A DNA stretch of 40,385 nt, taken from assembly GCA_016784355.1 (NCBI GenBank), contig JADHUV010000022.1, forward strand, positions 1-40,385. Reading direction: 5' to 3'. Positions 32,970-40,020 of the stretch are shown in pieces. The stretch's first letter is position 1, and the number at the start of each line of letters is the position of its first letter. A model generated the notes under the pieces. That model saw only the letters and a program-made list of their open reading frames with translations, ran no database searches and was not told the DNA's origin. A program made the position numbers and the translations under genes. The DNA is from Nitrospira sp. Lineage in GTDB: Bacteria > Nitrospirota > Thermodesulfovibrionia > UBA6902.

Positions 32970-32983
32970 TTTTTGAATGATAT

Positions 32984-33020
32984 GACAGGTCCGGAAAATG
33001 TGTTCCGGGCCTGTTTTTTT
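32984..33020 (+). terminator. rho-independent terminator after the rhodanese gene
   Basis: ACAGG-T-CCGGAA pairs with TTCCGG-G-CCTGT around a short loop and is followed by eight T. It lies about 15 bases after the stop codon. Confidence 0.93.
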
Positions 33021-33050
33021 TGGTAAAATATTACTGCCCCGGAGAACATA

Positions 33051-33353
33051 ATGAAACTTGGAATACTGGTAAATACGGACAGGCATCTTGATGAGATTGA
33101 GGGTATATCAATGGCTGCCCTGAAAAAAGGACATGAAGTAGCAGTTTTTTTCATGGATGAAGGCGTCAGGCTTCTTGCAGATAAAAAAATAAGCGGACTT
33201 GCAGAGGTAGACAATATTAATATGAGCTATTGTGATTACTCAACCATGAGAATCGGATTGTGTAAAGAGGGGATATCTGATAATATTTCCTGCGGAAGCC
33301 AGTTTGATAATTCCTCTATGAATCATGATTCTGACAGGGTGGTGGTGCTGTGA
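33051..33353 (+). CDS. DsrE/DsrF-like sulfur-relay protein
   Basis: A 100-residue cytoplasmic protein of the DsrE-like fold (MKLGILVNTDRHLDEIEGIS; then VAVFFMDEGVRLLA). These proteins carry persulfide sulfur on a Cys. Candidates here are Cys61 (MSYCDYS), Cys71 and Cys81. It sits downstream of an exported rhodanese and overlaps the start of a DsrH/TusB-like gene by four bases (GTGA), so the pair forms a small sulfur-transfer operon. It could act like TusCD/DsrEF in handing sulfur to a carrier protein or in dissimilatory sulfur metabolism. A CGGAG site precedes the ATG. Confidence 0.82.
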   Translation: MKLGILVNTDRHLDEIEGISMAALKKGHEVAVFFMDEGVRLLADKKISGLAEVDNINMSYCDYSTMRIGLCKEGISDNISCGSQFDNSSMNHDSDRVVVL

Positions 33354-33520
33354 AGATATTGCATATTATCAATGATAAGCAGGATGATCTTTCCAGAAAG
33401 GTTATTGAATTTCAGTCAGATGACAGTGAACTCAGGGTGATAGAACTTGCTTCTAAGGCTGTTTCCTATGATGAGCTTGTGGATGAGATATTTGCTTCAG
33501 ACAAAGTAATTTCCTGGTAA
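33350..33520 (+). CDS. small DsrH/TusB-like protein (56 residues)
   Basis: A GTG at 33350 overlapping the preceding stop (GTGA) opens 56 codons to TAA at 33518. The peptide begins MKILHIINDKQDDLSRKVIE and ends DEIFASDKVISW. The MLHI-like first strand and the terminal Asp-Lys-Val-x-Ser-Trp match the ends of TusB/DsrH, though this protein is about half the usual length and lacks the middle, including the Cys expected in TusB. Its pairing with a DsrE-like gene supports the call. Confidence 0.65.
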   Translation: MKILHIINDKQDDLSRKVIEFQSDDSELRVIELASKAVSYDELVDEIFASDKVISW

Positions 33521-33544
33521 GCGGGGGAGACCGTAAATAATCAT

Positions 33545-33585
33545 AAAAAACCCCCGGCAGGCTGAATTCCTGCCGGGGTATATTT
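33545..33585. terminator. bidirectional rho-independent terminator
   Basis: CCCCGGCAGG (33552-33561) pairs perfectly with CCTGCCGGGG (33569-33578) around CTGAATT, with A-run on the left and T-rich run on the right. It lies between the convergent sulfur-relay operon and the large exported protein gene. Confidence 0.92.
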
Positions 33586-33602
33586 TTGCAGCGTAAGGGT
33601 TA

Positions 33603-35867
33603 TTATTTTTTCTTTTTACCCTTTACGAGCATGGTGACAGTATCTTCCCCTGTCAGTTCAGTGCCGTCAAGAAGGTAACCGCTGAGTGAGAGGGTTATAA
33701 CATCTCCATCGTTAACGCTGCCGATTGCCGAGACAATTTCCTGTGTATCAAACTTAAGGGTTATGTCCAGGTAACTGTCCGGGCTTTCGAGTGAACAGTC
33801 TATGCCGTTTACATCTTCAATAGATGTGCGCAGTGCTTCCACTCCCTCAAGCCTGATCGACGAAGGATCAATCAGCGATACATCCAGATTCTCGCTTCCG
33901 AGAATTGCTACGGGAAGTACACCGTTTGATTTGATGTTAAGCGGGTTTTTACAGGATCCAGGTTTAATGTCTATGAGGGCCGCAACAGAGGTTTTTTCAT
34001 AAACCACTGTGCGGGAATCCGCTGACTCATTGTCAGATGTGTCAACTGCTATGGTCTCAATAGCGTTCTCTCCTTCTTTAAGCTCAAGGGTTACACTGAA
34101 CTCTACTTCGTTGGGATCATCGGGGTTATTCGTTGATGCTAGTTCTGTCTTGGCACCATTAACTGTTACATATGCAACCCCAATATCATCGGTGGCTGTA
34201 CCACTTACCGTAACAGTACTTTCTTCGAAGACTGAACCCGGCTGCGGAGTATCAATGTTAAGGGAAGGACCGCCGAGATCAACTATTTTTTCAACGCCCG
34301 CAACGATTTCGATGGTTGCTTTACCGAATGTTGTGAGTGTTCCGTCAACATATGCCCAGGCTTCTACTTCGTATGTGCCGGGGAATCCTACAAAAGTAGC
34401 TTTGTCGCCATAATAGTCACCTCCAGCATATGCGTAGATGTAAGATGCCAGTCTTCCGTTTGCATCATAGTTCATAGACCGTGCATTCAGGTAAGGATTA
34501 ACAAATGAGCCGCCGTCTGACCTGGAGTACTTAATCGTGGCTGAACCTGTTTTGAAGGTTAAATCATGTCCAGTCTTAACTTCATTACTGTTGATGAACA
34601 TGGTGTTGTTGTAATTGGCATAGTCATACATGTAAAGGCTTGAGTTCAGAGATCCAGTGCCTGTGTCGGCTTTGCGGAAGGCATAATAGGAATAAAATAC
34701 ATTCCATTCTCCCTGAGGCAGGGCCAGATTAAACTCACCTGTAGCATTGTCAATATGTGCTCTGGAAGTACTGCCGTTTGAAGCATAGAGAGCATTTCTG
34801 CCATATGAGTAAATGTATGCAGATACAGTATCTGCCATCGTATTGGTACCGGTCAGTGTGACCTTGCCCTGAAGGAAGCCGGGATACTCATCAATGATCA
34901 CATTTGTTGTCTGTCCGCCAGTTGTAACGATATTGCTCGTACTCTTAGTGATTAAGTTTCGTCCTGAGTTCCAGTAAAAATAATTGTACAGGCGCCAGGT
35001 TAAGGGTGCTATGTTGTCAAACAGGTAGCTGCCGTCATGACGAGCGTAGCGGCTGAGGGCATATGTTGCCTGATCATAGAGATAAGAGTAGGCGTAGGTC
35101 ATCGGTATATGATAATTCATATCATTCTGTATGGCGCTAAGCTCTCCGGCAACGCAGGAAACTTCCCAGCTTATTACAGTAGTCTGTCCCGGATATACAT
35201 TGACATACTTTTTGGCTAGCGTGATAGTCTTTCCGGTGGAGAGTTGTGTGTTGCCCGTGACTGCTATATTATTGTTAGGCTGTACAGGGATTCGGAAAGT
35301 ATTCGAGTTTGAAAAGGTAGTTCTGGTGTTTGTATAATCGGCACCATTATTTAGAATTGCCGAGATATCGCTTCTTGTCAGGGTGCATCCGTTAGTGATA
35401 ATTTCTCCGGCAATATAGCCGGAATCGACAATTATATCGACCTGGGATTTCTGTCCTTCATGAACCACTGTACTTCTGTTCTTGAAGTACATCCTGGTAG
35501 CGTAGCTATCCATGTATGCATAGCCTGAGAGCGTATAATCAAGGCTTGTGTCCTTAGGTACATTGACTGTCATGGAATGGCTGCCTTCAGAAGGTACATT
35601 ATATGATGCAGTGTAGTCAGTACTTCTTGCGGTTAAATAAATACGATTGATATTAAGACCGCCGAGGTCTATGGTGCCTCCAATATAACCCGGGTTAAGC
35701 TCTACGCTGCCGCTTACTGTTTCATCAGGTATTACATCGACTGTAGTGCTCTGAGAAAACCCCGGGGCTGCTAAGAGAAGCAATAGGGCTACCGCTGTAA
35801 CCAGTGATATAAGGTATAGAGGGATAGATTTAGGTGCTACAGCACGGCCATTTTCTTTTTGATGCAT
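33603..35867 (-). CDS. large exported beta-rich surface protein (c-di-GMP controlled)
   Basis: A 754-residue secreted protein. The N-terminal leader (PLYLISLVTAVALLLLLAAP then GFSQ) is a signal peptide with cleavage near 38. The body consists of Tyr/Asn/Ser/Thr-rich beta repeats, with carboxypeptidase-regulatory-like beta folds (VTLTGTNTMADTVSAYIYSY, then GEFNLALPQGEWNV). Around residue 520-625 lies an Ig-like repeat (TVTVSGTATDDIGVAYVTVNG). A C-terminal domain (about 640-750, with SIRLEGVEALRTSIEDVNG and GSCKNPLNIKSNGVLPVAILG) is of a type known from surface and PEP-CTERM-linked proteins. The C-terminus is KGKKKK, with no PEP-CTERM signal. GGAGGT precedes the ATG. It is preceded by a c-di-GMP riboswitch and a sigma-54-type promoter, pointing to a matrix or adhesion role. 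Activity unknown. Confidence 0.85.
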   Translation of the reverse strand: MHQKENGRAVAPKSIPLYLISLVTAVALLLLLAAPGFSQSTTVDVIPDETVSGSVELNPGYIGGTIDLGGLNINRIYLTARSTDYTASYNVPSEGSHSMTVNVPKDTSLDYTLSGYAYMDSYATRMYFKNRSTVVHEGQKSQVDIIVDSGYIAGEIITNGCTLTRSDISAILNNGADYTNTRTTFSNSNTFRIPVQPNNNIAVTGNTQLSTGKTITLAKKYVNVYPGQTTVISWEVSCVAGELSAIQNDMNYHIPMTYAYSYLYDQATYALSRYARHDGSYLFDNIAPLTWRLYNYFYWNSGRNLITKSTSNIVTTGGQTTNVIIDEYPGFLQGKVTLTGTNTMADTVSAYIYSYGRNALYASNGSTSRAHIDNATGEFNLALPQGEWNVFYSYYAFRKADTGTGSLNSSLYMYDYANYNNTMFINSNEVKTGHDLTFKTGSATIKYSRSDGGSFVNPYLNARSMNYDANGRLASYIYAYAGGDYYGDKATFVGFPGTYEVEAWAYVDGTLTTFGKATIEIVAGVEKIVDLGGPSLNIDTPQPGSVFEESTVTVSGTATDDIGVAYVTVNGAKTELASTNNPDDPNEVEFSVTLELKEGENAIETIAVDTSDNESADSRTVVYEKTSVAALIDIKPGSCKNPLNIKSNGVLPVAILGSENLDVSLIDPSSIRLEGVEALRTSIEDVNGIDCSLESPDSYLDITLKFDTQEIVSAIGSVNDGDVITLSLSGYLLDGTELTGEDTVTMLVKGKKKK

Positions 35868-35908
35868 TTAAGACCTCCATGAGTTTGAGGCCGGCGAGAG
35901 GTGCTAAT

Positions 35909-36001
35909 CACTATCGCCCGGCAGCTCTGCTTCCTTATCCTCTCGGACTTAGGCCAGTGGCTTTGCGTCCCGCCCTTTCAAACGGTTTGCCATTGTCAGA
36001 C
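35909..36001 (-). promoter_or_regulatory. cyclic-di-GMP-I (GEMM) riboswitch
   Basis: The minus strand contains the GEMM core in order: TGGCAAACC, a P2 stem with GAAA tetraloop (CCGTTT/GGGCGG), GACGCAAAGCC, then CTGGCCTAAG with a GAGA-capped helix and TAAGG (the tetraloop receptor), and GCTGCCGGGCGA. The base before GCAAACC is G, which favours c-di-GMP over the 3',3'-cGAMP variant. It lies about 40-130 bases upstream of the large exported protein. Confidence 0.9.
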
Positions 36002-36002
36002 G

Positions 36003-36024
36003 TGATCAGCCGTATTGCTGATCA
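36003..36024 (-). other. perfect hairpin upstream of the riboswitch
   Basis: TGATCAGC (36003-36010) and GCTGATCA (36017-36024) form an eight-pair stem with a six-base loop in the 5' leader, just before the aptamer. It may be a 5' stabilising hairpin or an activator site. Confidence 0.6.
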
Positions 36025-36089
36025 ACTTTTTACTCTTGTTTCTATCTTATAAACAATACCTCCTCTCCGTTTAGTTGCAGGGGTTACAA

Positions 36090-36105
36090 TGCAAGTCATG
36101 TGCCT
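36090..36105 (-). promoter_or_regulatory. sigma-54 (RpoN) -24/-12 promoter
   Basis: On the minus strand AGGCACATGACTTGCA has GGCAC and TTGCA with GG-N10-GC spacing, near-perfect for RpoN. The start of transcription should fall near 36080, about 80 bases before the riboswitch aptamer. Confidence 0.72.
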
Positions 36106-36663
36106 AAAAATAAATAAAAATTGCATTTGTGAATTGTTAGACAGTACGGGGAGTTACGGAATTATGTGAGCAGAGTCACTTGATGAAAGTAGGACGCATT
36201 TTTCCTGATGTATTAAATAAATAAAAAAATAGTCCTTAAAATACTGCCTTGTGGTGTGTAATCGATTACCACAGTTTACACATAAATTGTCACTTGTTTT
36301 AGGGTGTGAAGGTATGTGATTCAGCACACTTTCCTTCCTGAGTAACAAGAAATCGTCCTTTGCGAATATTGATATGACCCACTTTGTACTTATGTTTATG
36401 GACTGATAGAGGTGGATGGCGAAAGGTTCAGTCAATATTTATACTGATTGAGCGCAATTCGCAATTCTTCAGTAACATAGCTTATAATATTTAATCAATT
36501 GCAGTAACAGTCTTATTTGGTTTTCTGATCTTCTATTTCTGGATTACTCTGACGCATGCGGGTAGTCGTATACTGTCGTATTAATTCATTCTTTATAATT
36601 CATGAATATCGGTTGGCGTAGACTAGATTATAATTATTTTTCTTAGTACTTTGGGGAACGGCC
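36106..36663. other. AT-rich gap with operator-like palindromes, no convincing gene
   Basis: About 560 bp without a gene I can support. It holds TGTGGT (36250-36255) / ACCACA (36268-36273) with an inner TAATCGATTA palindrome, flanked by TGTGTAA and TTTACACA words. Binding sites of an enhancer-type activator for the sigma-54 promoter would be expected here. A minus-strand open frame (36154-36435) has no ribosome site and no recognisable motif. Confidence 0.5.
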
Positions 36664-36723
36664 ATGAGATATTTGAATTTATTCAGGCGGATAGAATATT
36701 TTAAGCGTCATTTATAGACTTTT

Positions 36724-37671
36724 TTGCCGTATCTTACGATTCCTAAAGCTACAAACCTTTTGTTAAATATAGTGGAAATGAAAAATAGGAGTGCAGATAC
36801 TCGAAGTCTGCCTCCATATATCAAGATAGAACCATCACCTGTATGTCAGTTGAAATGTCCTGCTTGTAAATCCTCAAAAGTAAATTCACTATTAGCTAAG
36901 CAGTTTCCTGATAGCGTATATTTAACTCTCGATAATTTTAAGAAAATTCTGGATCCTCTTTCCCATACGCTGTTAGGCATAAGTATGAGTTATGATGGAG
37001 AACCGCTACTTGCCAGCAACATAATATCATTAATCGAGTATGCGCACAGTAAAAACGTAGCGGTCCATTTTCCATCAAACATGTCGGTTGAACTGGATAT
37101 AAATAAAATTGATGGTATTGTGAAATCCGGGTTAGACTCTATTTTAATATCTCTGGATGGAGCTTCTGAAGAGACATATAAGCAATATCGAGTAGGGGGA
37201 CAGTTTCATACGATTCTGAAAAATGTGAAGGCATTATCCGAAGCCAAACAGAAATTTGGGTTAAGGCGCCCCCGACTTATATGGAAGTTTATAATCTTTA
37301 AACACAATCAGCATGAAGTCCCACTTGTACAAAAAATATACAGTTCATTAGGCTTTGATGATTATGAAATAGTATTAGATGTAAAAAATAAAAATAGAAA
37401 AAAGCTCATGCATAATGGACTCGATTATACAGCTACTAAAAAGTCATGCTTCTGGCTATGGCATACAATGGTTATTTGTTGGAATGGTGACATTCAGCCG
37501 TGCTGCATACGTAAGCATGACAATATTGGTAATGCTATTGCTCAAAACAGCGATGGTATTTGGCATGGTGAAATATATAGAGCTTTAAGAGAAGGATTTT
37601 CTAAGAGAGGGTATGGGGAGAAAATGAATATTGTTTGTTCTAAGTGTATGGGTATAAGTAATTCTGAATAG
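36724..37671 (+). CDS. radical SAM/SPASM protein, 5' end interrupted by an in-frame TAG
   Basis: A cytoplasmic radical SAM enzyme. CQLKCPAC (C-x3-C-x2-C, about residues 40-47) binds the 4Fe-4S cluster and SAM. SMSYDGEPLL and LISLDGASEETYKQYRVGG are typical of the barrel. The C-terminal SPASM region has CFWLW, then ICWNGDIQPCC and CSKC, for extra clusters. Such proteins often modify peptides or take part in polysaccharide or glycan pathways. The start is uncertain. The same frame opens at an ATG at 36664 behind GGGGAA, but a TAG (36715-36717) interrupts after HL; the next usable codons are TTG 36724 or ATG 36778. The gene is richer in A+T than its neighbours, suggesting transfer, and may be inactive if the first part is needed. 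Confidence 0.82.
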   Translation: MPYLTIPKATNLLLNIVEMKNRSADTRSLPPYIKIEPSPVCQLKCPACKSSKVNSLLAKQFPDSVYLTLDNFKKILDPLSHTLLGISMSYDGEPLLASNIISLIEYAHSKNVAVHFPSNMSVELDINKIDGIVKSGLDSILISLDGASEETYKQYRVGGQFHTILKNVKALSEAKQKFGLRRPRLIWKFIIFKHNQHEVPLVQKIYSSLGFDDYEIVLDVKNKNRKKLMHNGLDYTATKKSCFWLWHTMVICWNGDIQPCCIRKHDNIGNAIAQNSDGIWHGEIYRALREGFSKRGYGEKMNIVCSKCMGISNSE

Positions 37672-37716
37672 ATTTAACCGCGCTGACGCAAGTTATCTGA
37701 ATATATATTGTTCTTA

Positions 37717-37747
37717 GCAGGCAGAGTTAATACTTTGTCTGCTTTTT
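37717..37747 (+). terminator. probable rho-independent terminator
   Basis: GCAGGCA pairs with TGTCTGC (one G-U) across a 12-base loop and is followed by five T. It lies 45 bases after the radical SAM gene. Confidence 0.7.
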
Positions 37748-37899
37748 GGGGATGTCTATAAATGGATGCGAGCATTTTTTATATCAATATTTGTAATCGA
37801 TAATATGACATGGCTGAAAATGAATTAGTACATTATTGGATGGTTTATTTTATAGAATAATAACTTTATTAACTCAAATAGAAGGCAGTTGCTTAAAGA

Positions 37900-38172
37900 A
37901 TGATTTTCAGGAGGTATAACTTTTTGCGAGATGAAAAGAAGCATGTTCAGTATAATATCGGTTATGTTATTAATGCTGTAGGACGGTTTATCGAAAACTT
38001 ATCAGGGTGTTCTGGGATCGAAAACCTTTTTCAAGGTAAAGTAATACTGGAGTTTGGAGCAGGAGATGATCTTGCGACTGGTTTATATATGATTGCTATG
38101 GGCACAAAAAATAATGTTACTTTTGAAGAGAATAACCTTGCAAGTTATGCTCTTATAGCTGCTAAGGGTTGA
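37900..38172 (+). pseudogene. N-terminal fragment of a SAM-dependent methyltransferase
   Basis: A 90-codon frame containing GKVILEFGAGDDLATGLYMIAMGTKN, which matches the Gly-rich motif I of class I methyltransferases (family form KVLEIGPGDSLGTGLLLALGA), then FEEN, and a stop soon after. A complete enzyme would need at least 100 more residues, so this is a remnant or truncated gene. An AGGAGG at 37908-37914 sits nine bases before a TTG at 37924, a possible real start. AT-rich, like the radical SAM gene beside it. The glycosyltransferase follows after 13 bp. Confidence 0.75.
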
Positions 38173-38185
38173 TTTCTAAGTAGTT

Positions 38186-39940
38186 ATGATAGAAACATCA
38201 AGGACTTCAGGTAAGTTTATTTTGCCATTAACAGCTGGAATTTTTTTAATTATCTTTAACCTGCAATTTATTTTTCGTGAGTTTGATAATAACCGGCTTA
38301 CCAGTTGGGAATGGGCATTTGCAGGCGTTGATATGTTCTTGTTTGTATGCATATTCAGTGCTTCATTATTTGCTGCATACTTGTTTTCCAGAATTTGCTG
38401 CATAGAAGAAAAACCTGTTAGACATCTTTTTCTATTTGCCTTTGCAGGATCGATGTTCTTTTGGTCCGTGCCGGAGGTGCTGGTAGATACCGCACGTTAT
38501 TTCGGATATGCAAAACATATTCGCCTTTATGGTCCCTGGGATTTTCTGTCTCAATGGGGGACAGGGATAAAGCCCTGGACTGATTTGCCTTTCATACCCT
38601 TTGTGTACGGGCTTTTGTTCAGGTATGCAGGTGAGTTGAGAGTAGTTATACAGGTCTTCAACTCGGCCATGTTTGCGCTTACAGTGGTGCTGACATATAA
38701 AATCGGTCTGGAGTTATGGGACAGGGATCATGGTTATTACGCCGGACTGATGCTCTTGGGCATTCCATATCTTTATTCACAGGTGCCGCTTATGATGGTG
38801 GATGTGTCTGTGATGTTTTTGCTTACGCTTTCTATATATACCTTTATAAAGGCGGTTAAGCAGGGAGGTGTGTGGATATTTTTTGCGGCCCTGGCAGTAT
38901 TCTGTGCAGTATACTCCAAATACTCTGCCTGGCTTATGCTCTCAGCACTCGGGATAGCCTTATTAATATATCTGGTTGTGCCGCCTGAATATGAGTATTA
39001 TCTGGATGGGGGAGCCAGGGGGCTTGAAGGAGCAATCATTGGTAAGATGAAGAGATCCTCTGTTTTATGGCGGGGGATTGCAGTTTTTTCTCTTGCACTG
39101 CTGTTTGTCGGTATTCCAGCGTTTTATAAATCACAGGTAATTTTGTCTCAGATTTCATTGCTTCAGGAATATCAGGCCCCCGGTCTCAAGCGCTGGGGTG
39201 AGAGTTTTGTCTCGACTTTTTTATATCAGGTGCACCCTCTTATCTCCATTGCTGCTGTTTTTTCATGTATTGAGGCGCTTCGCAGAAAGGATCTTAAGTT
39301 TCTTATCATAAGCTGGCTGTTAATTTTGATTGTAGTAATGCAGATTAAGAGATCGCGTTATGTCCTTATTGCATTTCCTATGCTCGCACTCATGGCATCC
39401 TATGGTTTACAGAGAATCAGAGTGCTTGAAGTAAAGAAGTATATAGCGGCATGTATAGTTTTTTCATCTCTGATTATAGCTTCTCAGGCTTATCATCCGC
39501 TTCTGAGTAATATGGCCCTGGCTAATCTAAAGACAACTGGAGAGTTCCTCAATAAAATCAGGCCGGGGAAGGTTGCTGTCCGCACGATTCCGTCAGATGA
39601 TCCGGTGCTTGATATTGCTGTCACAGTTCCAATATTGGATCTTTACACCCATGATGAGATTATCTTTGATGGTGATTCCGGTATTGATCCGCCTTTTGCG
39701 GATATTGAGGAGTCTTCACTGAGATTCACATGGGATTATGCCGCTCCGAGGTATTATCAGGAGGGTTTCAGGGGTAAGGTACCGGGTGCGCTTGTTGTTA
39801 TAACGGGTCTGCCGGTCGGGTTTACAGGAAAGATAATAGAGGGGAGTGTGGGGTCAGGGAATCTTAAGGAGGTTTTTGAGGTTTCTACGGGGTTGTTTCA
39901 GTTTAGTCCGGGGGTGCTGATTTATTATAGGGGTGATTAA
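38186..39940 (+). CDS. membrane glycosyltransferase (GT39/GT83, ArnT/PMT-like)
   Basis: A 584-residue polytopic membrane protein with about ten to twelve hydrophobic helices and a C-terminal extracytoplasmic domain (about 460-584). A loop after the first helices has an Asp and Arg (VLVDTARYFGYAKHIRLYG), the position of the catalytic Asp in GT-C enzymes such as ArnT and PMT. WDRDHGYYAGLMLLGIPYLY is the family's helix-3 region. It would use a polyprenyl-phosphate sugar as donor, adding sugar to lipid or protein at the periplasmic face. It is less AT-rich than the two preceding genes. No clear ribosome site; the ATG at 38186 is taken from the open frame. Confidence 0.82.
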   Translation: MIETSRTSGKFILPLTAGIFLIIFNLQFIFREFDNNRLTSWEWAFAGVDMFLFVCIFSASLFAAYLFSRICCIEEKPVRHLFLFAFAGSMFFWSVPEVLVDTARYFGYAKHIRLYGPWDFLSQWGTGIKPWTDLPFIPFVYGLLFRYAGELRVVIQVFNSAMFALTVVLTYKIGLELWDRDHGYYAGLMLLGIPYLYSQVPLMMVDVSVMFLLTLSIYTFIKAVKQGGVWIFFAALAVFCAVYSKYSAWLMLSALGIALLIYLVVPPEYEYYLDGGARGLEGAIIGKMKRSSVLWRGIAVFSLALLFVGIPAFYKSQVILSQISLLQEYQAPGLKRWGESFVSTFLYQVHPLISIAAVFSCIEALRRKDLKFLIISWLLILIVVMQIKRSRYVLIAFPMLALMASYGLQRIRVLEVKKYIAACIVFSSLIIASQAYHPLLSNMALANLKTTGEFLNKIRPGKVAVRTIPSDDPVLDIAVTVPILDLYTHDEIIFDGDSGIDPPFADIEESSLRFTWDYAAPRYYQEGFRGKVPGALVVITGLPVGFTGKIIEGSVGSGNLKEVFEVSTGLFQFSPGVLIYYRGD

Positions 39941-40020
39941 TTCTAAATTAACAGTCCTTTTAACTGGCTTTAATATAGAATTTTTTATTGTCAGGATTAA
40001 TTTAAGTTTGAAAAAGTTAT

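Noticed and set aside
36154..36435. 93-codon minus-strand frame in the gap upstream of the riboswitch gene
   Set aside because: No ribosome site, no recognisable domain, irregular composition, and it overlaps the expected activator region of the sigma-54 promoter.
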